A stretch of DNA of 40,961 nt from Acrocarpospora macrocephala (lineage in GTDB: Bacteria > Actinomycetota > Actinomycetes > Streptosporangiales > Streptosporangiaceae): assembly GCF_009687865.1 (NCBI RefSeq), contig NZ_BLAE01000090.1, positions 1 to 40,961 on the forward strand. The letters are read 5' to 3'. Each line of letters begins with the position of its first letter. Position 1 is the first letter of the stretch. The notes under the pieces were generated by a model. That model searched no databases. It worked only from the letters and a program-made list of their open reading frames with translations, and had not been told where the DNA came from. The translations under genes were made by a program, and so were the position numbers. Positions 30,392-39,038 of the stretch are shown one piece after another.

Positions 30392-31890
30392 ACCTCCAAC
30401 CCGACGGCGACCCAACTGCCAAGAGCCGGATAAACCCGCGACCTGACCGCCCCAACGGTCGAGACCGGATGCACCCGCAACCCAATAGCGACCCAACTGC
30501 CCCGACTGCCGCGAGCCGGCTGGACCCAGCCCGCGCGTCCATCCCCCAACCTCCCGATATCCGGACAGTCCTTCGCGAGTACGCCGGACGGCTGGGGGAC
30601 GTTCCGGCCTATGTCTACGATCTGCCCGGTTTGGACGCGCATGCGGGGGCGATCCGGCGCGCGTTGCCGGGGATCGAGATCTATTACGCCGTCAAAGCGA
30701 ACCCGGATCCGATGCTGTTGCGGGTGATCGCGCCGCATGTGGATGGGTTCGAGGTGTCATCCGGAGGTGAGTTCGCACACGTGCAGTCGGTGCTGCCGAA
30801 CGCCCGGATGGCCTTCGGCGGGCCTGGCAAAACCGACACCGACTTGGATCTCAGCCCATACCGGCTTCATGTGGAAAGCTCCGGCGAAATGCGGCGGCTG
30901 CTCCGGCGGGCGCAACCCGTGGACGTCCTGCTGCGCGCCAATCTGGATGTGCCACTGACCGGAGCCGCCCTCACCATGGGCGGCGGGGCCACACCGTTCG
31001 GCATGGATCCCACCGGTATCGAGGAATGCCTCCGACTCATCGGCGGTCCGGTGCGATTTCGTGGCCTGCACGCACATCTGGCCAGCGGCCTTGACGCCCC
31101 AGACCTGCTCAAGCTGGCGACAGCGGTAATCGGGTACGCCCGGGAGATCGGCGCCACCGAAGTCAATCTGGGCGGCGGTATGGCCGTGGACTACCAGGAT
31201 CCGGAACGACGCTTCGACTGGCTGGAGTACGGCTGCGGCCTGGCCGGATATCCGGAAAAACTCCGGATCGAACCCGGACGGGCAATGACCGCGTATTGCG
31301 GCTGGTATCTGACCAAGGTCCTCGACATCAAGCGGGTACACGGCGAACTATTCGCCATCCTCACCGGCGGAACACACCATCTCCGCACACCCGTCACCAA
31401 AGGACACAACCAGCCATTCACCGTGTTCAGCTCTTCCGCCCACCCGGAGGAGAAGTCCACGAACGCGGGCTATTCCGACCGCCCAGAGGAGAGATCCACA
31501 AACGCAGGCTATTCCGACCGCCTGGGGAGGATATCCGCACCTGCGGATTCCCTCGACCACCCGGAGGAGTGGGCCATAACCGCGGGCTCTACCGACCCGC
31601 CCGAGAAGGTCGCCACAACTGGAGGCTCTTCCAACCCACTCGGGACTGCAGGCTCTTTCAACCAACCCGAGACGTCCAGGGGCTCTCTACGTGTGCCCGA
31701 AGAGACGGTCACGCTGGTGGGGCAGTTGTGCACGCCGAAGGATGTCTTCGCGCGGCGGGTCAGGGTGTCGTTGGAGGTTGGGGATGTTGTGGCGTTCGGG
31801 ATGGCAGGGGCGTACGCCTGGAATATCTCTCACCATGACTTCCTGATGCACCCGAAGCCTGATTTTCACTACATTTCGGGAATTTCGTAG
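30388..31890 (+). CDS. Type III PLP-dependent decarboxylase of the siderophore operon (PvsE-like)
   Basis: 500 residues; the family is usually nearer 400. Fold-type III alanine-racemase/decarboxylase. The PLP lysine is K103 in YYAVKANPDP, glycine-rich LGGGMAVD (261-268) binds phosphate, EPGRAM (295-300), and LCTPKDVF (447-454) carries the catalytic Cys/Asp of the second subunit side. It probably decarboxylates an amino acid or its citryl conjugate, as PvsE does with a citryl-serine-type substrate; that is inference. ATG 30388 overlaps the previous stop (ATGA). The N-terminal ~50 residues and residues 352-434 are repeat-derived insertions. The stop overlaps the convergent adnB end by 22 bp. 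Confidence 0.85.
   Translation: MNLQPDGDPTAKSRINPRPDRPNGRDRMHPQPNSDPTAPTAASRLDPARASIPQPPDIRTVLREYAGRLGDVPAYVYDLPGLDAHAGAIRRALPGIEIYYAVKANPDPMLLRVIAPHVDGFEVSSGGEFAHVQSVLPNARMAFGGPGKTDTDLDLSPYRLHVESSGEMRRLLRRAQPVDVLLRANLDVPLTGAALTMGGGATPFGMDPTGIEECLRLIGGPVRFRGLHAHLASGLDAPDLLKLATAVIGYAREIGATEVNLGGGMAVDYQDPERRFDWLEYGCGLAGYPEKLRIEPGRAMTAYCGWYLTKVLDIKRVHGELFAILTGGTHHLRTPVTKGHNQPFTVFSSSAHPEEKSTNAGYSDRPEERSTNAGYSDRLGRISAPADSLDHPEEWAITAGSTDPPEKVATTGGSSNPLGTAGSFNQPETSRGSLRVPEETVTLVGQLCTPKDVFARRVRVSLEVGDVVAFGMAGAYAWNISHHDFLMHPKPDFHYISGIS
31441..31689 (+). repeat. In-frame 39-bp tandem repeat in the PLP decarboxylase gene
   Basis: Five 39-bp units encode 13-residue repeats: HPEEKSTNAGYSD, RPEERSTNAGYSD, RLGRISAPADSLD, HPEEWAITAGSTD, PPEKVATTGGSSN. 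Two shortened units follow (PLGTAGSFN, QPETSRGSL). Unit starts are 31441, 31480, 31519, 31558, 31597, 31636 and 31663. It lies in the loop between the HxRTP region and the catalytic LCTPKD motif. Confidence 0.92.
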
Positions 31891-34800
31891 ATCAGGGCGG
31901 TTAGGTCTTCGGATTCCATTAGGTCGACTGGGCGGACGGTCTGGTTCGCGCGTACATAGTGGAAGGCGGCGCCGACCTTCTCCAGTGGTGTGCGGGAGAG
32001 TTGTGCCCAGGCCAGCCGATATGCGGCCAGCTGGATCGCGGCCGTGCGAGCGGCTCCGCCCCGGGGGCGTTCGCCGGTCTTCCAGTCGACTACGACATAT
32101 CCGTCTCGTTCCCGGAAGACGGCGTCCATCCGCCCGCGGACCAGCCGGTCGGCGATCACGGTCTCGAATGGGACCTCCAGGTCGACCGGTGTCTGGTCGG
32201 CCCAGCGGCTCTCCTCGAACCTGGCGCGCAACTCGGTGAGGCGTAGATCAGCCTCGGAGATCGCGTCGGCCGCGCCGGGCAGTTCGAACTCGTCGAGCAG
32301 GCGCTGCTGCCCCCAGCGGGACTCCAGCCAGCGGTGAAAGGACGTGCCCCGGCGGGCCAGCGGTGCCGGTTTGCGCGGCAGCGGTCGGCGGATCTGCTTG
32401 GCGAACCCCGATGGATCCTGGGCAAGCGTGACCAGCGACGACACCGACAGCCGCACCGGAAGTTCGACAATGCCAGACTCGCGGCGACGATCACGTTCGC
32501 GGAGCAGGAGTTCGGTGTCACGCGCCCACGAGCGCATCCGTTCACGCTCCCATTCCTTCACCTCGCCCTGACCTTCCTCCGACAGCCCATCCATCGCCTC
32601 GGCGACCATGTCGGCCCCCTCCTTGATGGCATCCCGGACGACCACCTGCGGCCAGGTGGCCTCCGGCGGCTCCGCCAGCAGCGGGTTCTCGTCGACCTCG
32701 CCCTCGGTCCAGCGCGGCACAGCGGTGGCGTGCTCCTTGATCTCCTGAAGGAATTCGGACGGTTCGAGCGGCTTCGACGAACTCCCCCACCGGTAGCCGG
32801 AGGCGATCAGCAGATAATGCGCACGAGTCACCCCGACATACGCCAGCCGCCGCTCCTCCCGAAGGTCCCGTTCCCGGCAACGCTCGTCGAAATCGGCCAG
32901 CGCCTCCTTATCGAGACCGGTCAACTCCGGCAGATCAGCACTGTCCCCACGCAGCACGTAGGGAAGTTTGCGGGGATTCTCCGTCCACCGGGAGTTGGTA
33001 ACCGGAGTCGCCGGAAAGATACTGCCCTTCGCCAGACCACCACGCTGCGTGGTCAGCTGGGACAAACCAGGCACGACGACGACCGGCCATTCCAGCCCCT
33101 TGGCGGCATGCACGGTCATCAGCTTCACGCTGTTGGTCTCACCGACCCGGCCCTGCTCCAAGCCGAATTCTTCGCTTTCCGCGGCTTTGATGTAGGCGAG
33201 GAACGCGCCCAGCGTGGGATCCTCCGCGTCACCGGCGAACCGGCCGGCCGCGTCCTGAAAGGCATCCAGATCAGCGCGGGCCGCCAGCGGGCTGCCACCC
33301 CGGGCGGCCACCTCCACATCCAGACCGAGCCTGCGTTCCACCTCACCGATCAGATCGGGCAACGGCTGCCCAGCGTGGGCGCGCAGCAGCCGGAGCTCCA
33401 TCGCCAGGGTGGGCAGCCGCTCCTGAGCGAGCTCGGAGAACTTGGCCCGCCACTCCTCCTGGTCGGGCAGCTCGTCCAGCGCGTCGATCAGGCTGCCGCG
33501 CTCAGCCTCCAAGTCGGCGACGACCTGCTGCAGTGGGTCCTGTCCGGGCCGGTGCCCGGCGTCACGGTTCAGCTCCCGCGCCAGCTCCCCGAGAACCTTC
33601 AGGTCCGCCGGCCCGATCCGCCAGCGTGGCCCCGCAAGCAGCCGGACAAGCGCGTCGCCCGCAGTCGGGTCGTACATAACCCGAAGCGTCGCCACGATAT
33701 CCGCCACTTCAGGCACGGTCAGCAGCCCACCCAACCCCACGACTTCCACCGGAATGTCCCGCGCTTCCAGCGCACGCCGGATCGCCGGAAACTGCGATCG
33801 TTTGCGCGCAAGAATCGCCACATCCTGGGGTTGTACGGCATTCGCCCCCCCAAACACGCTGGACTTCGCCTTGGCGCGTTCGCCCTCCCCCCACGGAAGA
33901 CCGTCGGGCGCGGTCTCCTGCCCGAGCGTCCCGGCAATACCCTCCGCGATCCAGGCGGCCTCGTCCTCGGCGGTCTCATGAAAGGCGCAGATCACGCGGC
34001 CCCGGTCGGCGCGGTTCTCACCCGGGACCAGAACGGGCACCTCGGTCGCCTCCCGGCGCAACTCGACCTGAACCCGAGCGGCCACGTCGAGAATGCGCTC
34101 GCCGTTGCGAAAGCTCACCGAAAGCTGCCGGATCGGGGCAAGCTCACCACGCGAAGTCCGGAAATCCTCCGGAAAACGCGTCAGGTTGCCCGCCGACGCG
34201 CCACGCCAGCCGTAGATCGACTGGCAGGGATCGCCAACGGCGGTGACCGGATGCCCGCCACCGAACAGCGCGCGCAGCAGAACAAGCTGGGCATGACTGG
34301 TGTCCTGGTACTCATCCAGCAACACCACCGTGAACCGCTCCCGCTCCAGCTCCCCCACTTCCGGATGATTCGCCGCGATCCTCGCGGCCAGCGCCATCTG
34401 ATCGCCGTAGTCGATGACCTCCCGCCGCCGCTTGACCCGCTGGTACGCCTCGACCAACGGCACCAACTGCTCCCGTACCAGCTGCACCTTGACCGGTTTC
34501 TGCTGCGGCAACGTGACCCGCCCGGACAACGCGGCCAGCCGTTCCCGCAGCCAGTCGCCGGTGCGGTAGACGTCGTCCGGTTCGCGCAGGTGCTCCGACA
34601 GCTCGCCCGCCAGCTCGAGCACGGCGGCGGTCACGCTGGCCGGGCCCAGATCGACGTGATCCATCGGGCCGTCGTACTGGCCGACCACGCGGGACGCCAG
34701 CTGCCAGGCCACCGCGGGCGTCACCAGCCGCATCGTCGGTTCCATCGCCTCGCGCAGCGCGTGGTCGGTGACCAGCCGGGCGGCGTACGCGTGATAGGTC

Positions 34801-35108
34801 GAAACCGTGGGTTCGGTCTCCAGCTCGGCGATCAGACCGGCCGAGACCAGACCGGTCAGGCGTTTACGCACCCGTTCGGCGAGTTCGCCCGCCGCCTTGC
34901 GGGTGAAGGTCAGACCGAGGATCTGCTCCGGCCTGGCGTACCCGTTGGCGACCAGCCAGACCACCCGCCCGGCCATGGTCTCGCTCTTGCCGGAACCGGC
35001 ACCCGCGACGACCACCATCGGCTCGCGATCGGCCTCGATCACGGTGGCCTGCTCAGGCGTGGGCGGTAACACCCCGAGCTTGACGGCCAACTCGTCCGGA
35101 GTCAGCAC
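31869..35108 (-). CDS. adnB: AdnB, helicase-nuclease subunit of AdnAB end-resection complex
   Basis: 1079 residues: N-terminal UvrD/Rep motor and C-terminal RecB-type nuclease. Walker A GAGSGKS (36-42), LLDEYQDTS (Walker B), GDPCQSIYGWRG, VHAAKGLEW and VTRAHYLL motor motifs are all present. The nuclease motifs are GRMDAVF (992-998), VVVDWKTG (D1008, K1010) and QLAAY (1026-1030). AdnAB unwinds and resects double-strand ends in actinobacteria, replacing RecBCD/AddAB. The start lies 7 bp inside the adnA gene end, so the subunits are translationally coupled. Synteny matches Rv3201c. The 3' end overlaps the convergent siderophore operon. Confidence 0.93.
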   Translation of the reverse strand: MLTPDELAVKLGVLPPTPEQATVIEADREPMVVVAGAGSGKSETMAGRVVWLVANGYARPEQILGLTFTRKAAGELAERVRKRLTGLVSAGLIAELETEPTVSTYHAYAARLVTDHALREAMEPTMRLVTPAVAWQLASRVVGQYDGPMDHVDLGPASVTAAVLELAGELSEHLREPDDVYRTGDWLRERLAALSGRVTLPQQKPVKVQLVREQLVPLVEAYQRVKRRREVIDYGDQMALAARIAANHPEVGELERERFTVVLLDEYQDTSHAQLVLLRALFGGGHPVTAVGDPCQSIYGWRGASAGNLTRFPEDFRTSRGELAPIRQLSVSFRNGERILDVAARVQVELRREATEVPVLVPGENRADRGRVICAFHETAEDEAAWIAEGIAGTLGQETAPDGLPWGEGERAKAKSSVFGGANAVQPQDVAILARKRSQFPAIRRALEARDIPVEVVGLGGLLTVPEVADIVATLRVMYDPTAGDALVRLLAGPRWRIGPADLKVLGELARELNRDAGHRPGQDPLQQVVADLEAERGSLIDALDELPDQEEWRAKFSELAQERLPTLAMELRLLRAHAGQPLPDLIGEVERRLGLDVEVAARGGSPLAARADLDAFQDAAGRFAGDAEDPTLGAFLAYIKAAESEEFGLEQGRVGETNSVKLMTVHAAKGLEWPVVVVPGLSQLTTQRGGLAKGSIFPATPVTNSRWTENPRKLPYVLRGDSADLPELTGLDKEALADFDERCRERDLREERRLAYVGVTRAHYLLIASGYRWGSSSKPLEPSEFLQEIKEHATAVPRWTEGEVDENPLLAEPPEATWPQVVVRDAIKEGADMVAEAMDGLSEEGQGEVKEWERERMRSWARDTELLLRERDRRRESGIVELPVRLSVSSLVTLAQDPSGFAKQIRRPLPRKPAPLARRGTSFHRWLESRWGQQRLLDEFELPGAADAISEADLRLTELRARFEESRWADQTPVDLEVPFETVIADRLVRGRMDAVFRERDGYVVVDWKTGERPRGGAARTAAIQLAAYRLAWAQLSRTPLEKVGAAFHYVRANQTVRPVDLMESEDLTALIYEIPEM

Positions 35109-38100
35109 ACCTGGCCTCCGCTGTCGTTGACCGGGCAGGAGATCTTGGCGGCGCAGGTGCGGCAGCCGTCGTTGACCTTGGCGACGAAGAGCTGGGATGA
35201 CATTCCGGCGGCCACGGTGGTGACCAGGTCCTCAGCCCAGCCGGGGTCGGGGTCGTCGCGGAGGGCGCCCTGGCGCTGTTCCTTGGCGTCCTTGCCCGCG
35301 GCCTTGCCGAGTTGCACGAGTGCGGCACCGCCAGGCTCGACCAGGCCGTGGCGTTTGAACGCCCCGAGCAGGGTGGCGAGCTGGTAGACGCCGAGCTGGG
35401 GGTGCCGGTCGAGCTCGTCGTCCTTGGGTTTGCTCGTGCCGGTCTTGATGTCGATGATCACCGCACGGCCTTCGCCGTCGCGTTCGACGCGGTCCACGCG
35501 GCCCTTGATGACGACACCGTCGGAGACGACGGCGGTGAACGCCTCCTCGGGGGCGATGAGTTCCCTCGGGTTCTCCGCGTGCCAGCGGAGGAAACGTTCG
35601 ACCATCTGCTCGGCGACGTGCCGCTGCTTGCGGTTGAACCAGAGGCCGCCGAAGTCGAGTTCGTCCCAGATCTCGTCCAGCCGGCCGCTGAGGGCGTCGA
35701 CGGGATTGTCCTCGGCGGCCAGCACGGCGATCGCGTGGATGACCGTGCCGAGGCTCTGCGAGACGCTGGCGCTGCTCGCGCCGACGGCTGTCTCCAGGAC
35801 CCAGCGCAGGCTGCATTTGGTGAAATTCTCGACGGCGGACGGGGAGATGCGGACGATGTCGTCGGGCCAGGCGAGAGGGCGGTCGTCGGAGAGTTCGGTC
35901 AGGGCATACCAGGTTTTGGGGTCGGCGCCGGGGATCTTGGCTTCGGCCAGGCGGGCCAGGTGGCGGGCGGCGGCGCGGCGCAGCGGTTCCGGGCGGGACT
36001 GGTCGCAGACGGTGGCGCGCAGGTCGGCGACCAGGGCGGGCATGCTGAGCCAGCGAGCGCGGTCGTCCACGGTGGCCGCCTCGAGTTCGCCCGGCAGCAG
36101 TTCGGCCAGGAACCGGGACGGTCGCTCCTCGGCGTCCTCGCCGCCCACCGCGGTGACGACCAGCTTGCGCTTGGCCCGGGTCGCGGCCACGTAGAACAAC
36201 CGCCGCTCCTCGCCCAGCATCTTGGACCCCAGCGCCGCCTTGACCGCGTCGGTCCCGTCCAGCCCGGACCCGCCGGCCACCTCGACAAGCGTCTCAGTGC
36301 CCAGCAGAGACCCGCGCAGCCGCAGATCCGGCCAGATCCCTTCCTGTACGCCGGCGACGACCACCACGTCCCATTCGAGCCCTTTGGAGCGGTGTGCGGT
36401 CAGGATGCGTACGGCCTCGCCGTCGGGCGCCTGCTCGGCCAGCGAGTCGGCCGGGATCTCCTGCGCCACGAGATCATCGAGAAAGACCTCGATCCCCGCT
36501 TTCGGGAGCCGGTCCACGAACTTGGCCGCGTAGTCGAACAGCGACACGACCCCGTCCAGATCCCGATCGGCCTGCGCCCCCCGCGCTCCCCCACCGAGAC
36601 TGACCGACGTCCACTTCTCCGAAAGCCCCGAAGCCTGCCAGACCTCCCAAAGCACCTCTTCGGCCGTCCCCGACTTCCGCGCCGCCTCCCGCGCCACCTT
36701 CAACAACCGAGCCACCCGCTCCGCCGGCGCCGCCACATGCGGCTCCAACAACCCCAGCTCCCGCTCATCCCGCAGCGCCGCAATCACCATCTCATCCGAC
36801 GACCGCATCCCAAACGGCAACATCGGCTGCCTTGCCCCATCCTCCTGCCCCTCAACACCCTCCTGCGCCGCGCCCAGCTCGTCGGCACCCCCCGCACTCA
36901 AACCATCGGCATCCCGCCCACCAGCACCTTCCTCCTCCGCGCCTAAACCACCCGCAGGCTGCTCACCGAGATCGTCGGCGCCCTCCATCCCTGCGCGCAA
37001 ACCACCCGTATCCCCCTCGCCGGGACCCTCGGCGCTCTCCTCCCCGGCACCCAGCCCATCGGCATCCCGCTCGCCTAGATCGCGAACGCCCTTCTCGCCC
37101 TTGCCCAGACCATCGGCATCGCCCTCGCTGTCGGCGCCTTCCTCCCCTGTGCTGACGGCTTGCCCGTCGCCCACCACGACCGCCTCCCCCTGCGCGGCGG
37201 CCGCCAAAGCCTCATGTTCCGCGATCCGGAGCGCCCGCCGCAGCCGCCGTACGCCGATCATGTCGGTGGCCCCAACCGGCCCGGTCAACAACTCCTCCGC
37301 TGTGGCCACATCCAACGCCGACGGCCGGACCGCGGCCCGAAGCAACGTCACCAACGGCCGGACCCCCGGCTCCTGAATCAGCGGAACCTCATCCCCCGCC
37401 ACCACGACGGGAACCCCCACCGTCAACAACGCCCGCCGTAACGTCGGCACCTGCCGGGTAGCACTCCGCACCAGCACAGCCATCCGCGACCACGGCACCC
37501 CATCAAGCAAATGCGCCCGCCGCAACACATCCGCGACAACCGCCGCCTCCTGGCTCTCACTATCAGCCAGGATCACCCGAACGCTCCCAGGCTCATCGTC
37601 ATCGGCCGCCACCAAATCCCGATGCCCACCCCTCTTCCCCACAACTCGGACAGGGTTTCTCCCCACCAATCCGTCGTCGTTTGTGGGGAGAGCTCCTTCG
37701 GTTGGGGTGTCCCAGAGGGTGGGCTGGATGTAGAGGTCTCGTTCGTTGGTGGGCATTGGGGCTGAGGGGAGGCGGGAGGCGACTCGGCGGGAGGCGGTCA
37801 AGAGGTCGGAGCCGCTTCGGCGGGAGAGGTGGAGGGCGATTACGGGGGCCTCTTGGCCGGTTATGGTGCGGAAGCGGTCGGGGAATTTGAGGATGCCCTG
37901 GACGTCGGCGCCGCGGAAGCCGTAGATGGACTGGTCGGGGTCGCCGACGGCTACCAGGTTGCGGCCCTGGCCGGCGAGTTGGCGGAGGAGGGACTCCTGG
38001 GCGGGGTCGGTGTCCTGGTACTCGTCGACGAAGATCCAGTCGTAGGCGGCGCGTTCGCGGGTACGGGGTTCGCCGTGGCTGAGGAGGCCGGCGGCTTCGC

Positions 38101-38761
38101 GGATGAGTTCGGCGTAGTCGAGGCTGGGGGTGGGGTCGAGGTCGAAGCGGTCCTCGTAGCGGTGGGAGAAGTGGCCGGCGGCCTCCCAGTCGGCGCGGCC
38201 GTGGGTTCTGCCGAGGTGGATGAGGGCGTCGCCGTCCAGGCCGCGTTCGGCGGCGCGGGAGAGGAAGTCGCGGAGTTCTTCGGCGAAACCTCGGGTTTTG
38301 AGGCCTTCGCGCATACGTTCCGGCCAGAGTCTGGCGCCGTCTTCGAGTTCGCCGTGCAGGAGGCGGCGGACTTCGAGAAGTTGTTCGGGGCCGGTGAGCA
38401 GGCGCGGCGGGGGCTCGTCGGCGAGCAGGGCTTCGCGGCGGAGCAGGGCGTAGGCGTAGCTGTGGAAGGTGAGGGCCAGCGGGGTTCTGGTGGTTCTGCG
38501 AAGCCGGGCGGTGATACGTTCGCGCAGTTCACCGGCGGCTTTGCGGCTGAAGGTGAGGACCAGGACGCGTTCGGGGTCGATTCCGCGTCTTTCGATCCGT
38601 TCGACGACGCTCTCCACTAGGGTGGTCGTCTTGCCGGTGCCGGGCCCGGCCAGCACGAGCAGCGGCCCGCCCCGATGGTCCACGACGGCACGCTGATGCT
38701 CGTCGAGCACGGGAGCGATCCCCCGCCCCACGCCCCCACGCCGCACCAGCCGGTAACTCAT
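35102..38761 (-). CDS. adnA: AdnA, helicase-nuclease subunit of AdnAB, with a repeat-expanded linker
   Basis: 1219 residues, longer than the usual ~1050. Motor: Walker A GPGTGKTT (39-46), FVDEYQDTD (244-252), GDPDQSIYGFRG (273-284), AHRSKGLEW. Nuclease: IIDIKTG with D1104 and K1106, then QLGVYQLA. Four cysteines (C983, C1200, C1203, C1209) are placed as in Fe-S cluster nucleases of the AddB/AdnA kind. Two extra stretches explain the length: residues ~332-385 between motor motifs, and residues ~539-640, an acidic 18-residue repeat. ATG 38761. It is coupled with adnB by a 7-bp overlap. Third codon positions alternate between C-rich and G-rich blocks along the gene. Confidence 0.92.
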   Translation of the reverse strand: MSYRLVRRGGVGRGIAPVLDEHQRAVVDHRGGPLLVLAGPGTGKTTTLVESVVERIERRGIDPERVLVLTFSRKAAGELRERITARLRRTTRTPLALTFHSYAYALLRREALLADEPPPRLLTGPEQLLEVRRLLHGELEDGARLWPERMREGLKTRGFAEELRDFLSRAAERGLDGDALIHLGRTHGRADWEAAGHFSHRYEDRFDLDPTPSLDYAELIREAAGLLSHGEPRTRERAAYDWIFVDEYQDTDPAQESLLRQLAGQGRNLVAVGDPDQSIYGFRGADVQGILKFPDRFRTITGQEAPVIALHLSRRSGSDLLTASRRVASRLPSAPMPTNERDLYIQPTLWDTPTEGALPTNDDGLVGRNPVRVVGKRGGHRDLVAADDDEPGSVRVILADSESQEAAVVADVLRRAHLLDGVPWSRMAVLVRSATRQVPTLRRALLTVGVPVVVAGDEVPLIQEPGVRPLVTLLRAAVRPSALDVATAEELLTGPVGATDMIGVRRLRRALRIAEHEALAAAAQGEAVVVGDGQAVSTGEEGADSEGDADGLGKGEKGVRDLGERDADGLGAGEESAEGPGEGDTGGLRAGMEGADDLGEQPAGGLGAEEEGAGGRDADGLSAGGADELGAAQEGVEGQEDGARQPMLPFGMRSSDEMVIAALRDERELGLLEPHVAAPAERVARLLKVAREAARKSGTAEEVLWEVWQASGLSEKWTSVSLGGGARGAQADRDLDGVVSLFDYAAKFVDRLPKAGIEVFLDDLVAQEIPADSLAEQAPDGEAVRILTAHRSKGLEWDVVVVAGVQEGIWPDLRLRGSLLGTETLVEVAGGSGLDGTDAVKAALGSKMLGEERRLFYVAATRAKRKLVVTAVGGEDAEERPSRFLAELLPGELEAATVDDRARWLSMPALVADLRATVCDQSRPEPLRRAAARHLARLAEAKIPGADPKTWYALTELSDDRPLAWPDDIVRISPSAVENFTKCSLRWVLETAVGASSASVSQSLGTVIHAIAVLAAEDNPVDALSGRLDEIWDELDFGGLWFNRKQRHVAEQMVERFLRWHAENPRELIAPEEAFTAVVSDGVVIKGRVDRVERDGEGRAVIIDIKTGTSKPKDDELDRHPQLGVYQLATLLGAFKRHGLVEPGGAALVQLGKAAGKDAKEQRQGALRDDPDPGWAEDLVTTVAAGMSSQLFVAKVNDGCRTCAAKISCPVNDSGGQVC
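36842..37147 (-). repeat. In-frame 54-bp tandem repeat in adnA
   Basis: Degenerate 18-residue units, consensus EEGADDLGEGDADGLGAG. Examples are EKGVRDLGERDADGLGAG, EESAEGPGEGDTGGLRAG and MEGADDLGEQPAGGLGAE; flanking units are 15-17 residues. They form an acidic, glycine-rich, probably disordered insert (residues 539-640) between conserved motor segments. Confidence 0.85.
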
Positions 38762-39038
38762 AGCGCTTCATTCCACCAGATCGCGGGGACAGATCGTGCA
38801 CCCTTGACGGCACGCTAACCCCGCCACCCCCACAGACCCGACAACGACACGGCCCCAGGCCGTTTCGGTCTATCCCGCCACAATTAACACCAGACCCACC
38901 GTCGGCGGGGCACTCACCGCTATCCGACGCTGTTCACGCGGATGATGGCCCTCACCGCACCAGCGCCAGGAGCGACAGCGGCATCGGGCTGGCATGCGGT
39001 CATCCTCGGCTGAGTGAGTGTCAGGGAGTACGGAGCTG
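38762..39038. other. Intergenic region between adnA and the TetR gene
   Basis: 277 bp without a supported gene. It must hold the adnA promoter (minus strand), with GGAATGAAG before the adnA ATG as weak ribosome site, and any terminator of the tetR-type gene. I see no clear SOS box (TTCGAAC-type) and no strong hairpin. Confidence 0.4.

Noticed and set aside
32334-35069. 911-codon open frame on the plus strand opposite adnB
   Set aside because: Shadow of adnB; composition is typical of reverse-frame translation and no motif is recognisable, while adnB motifs are complete.
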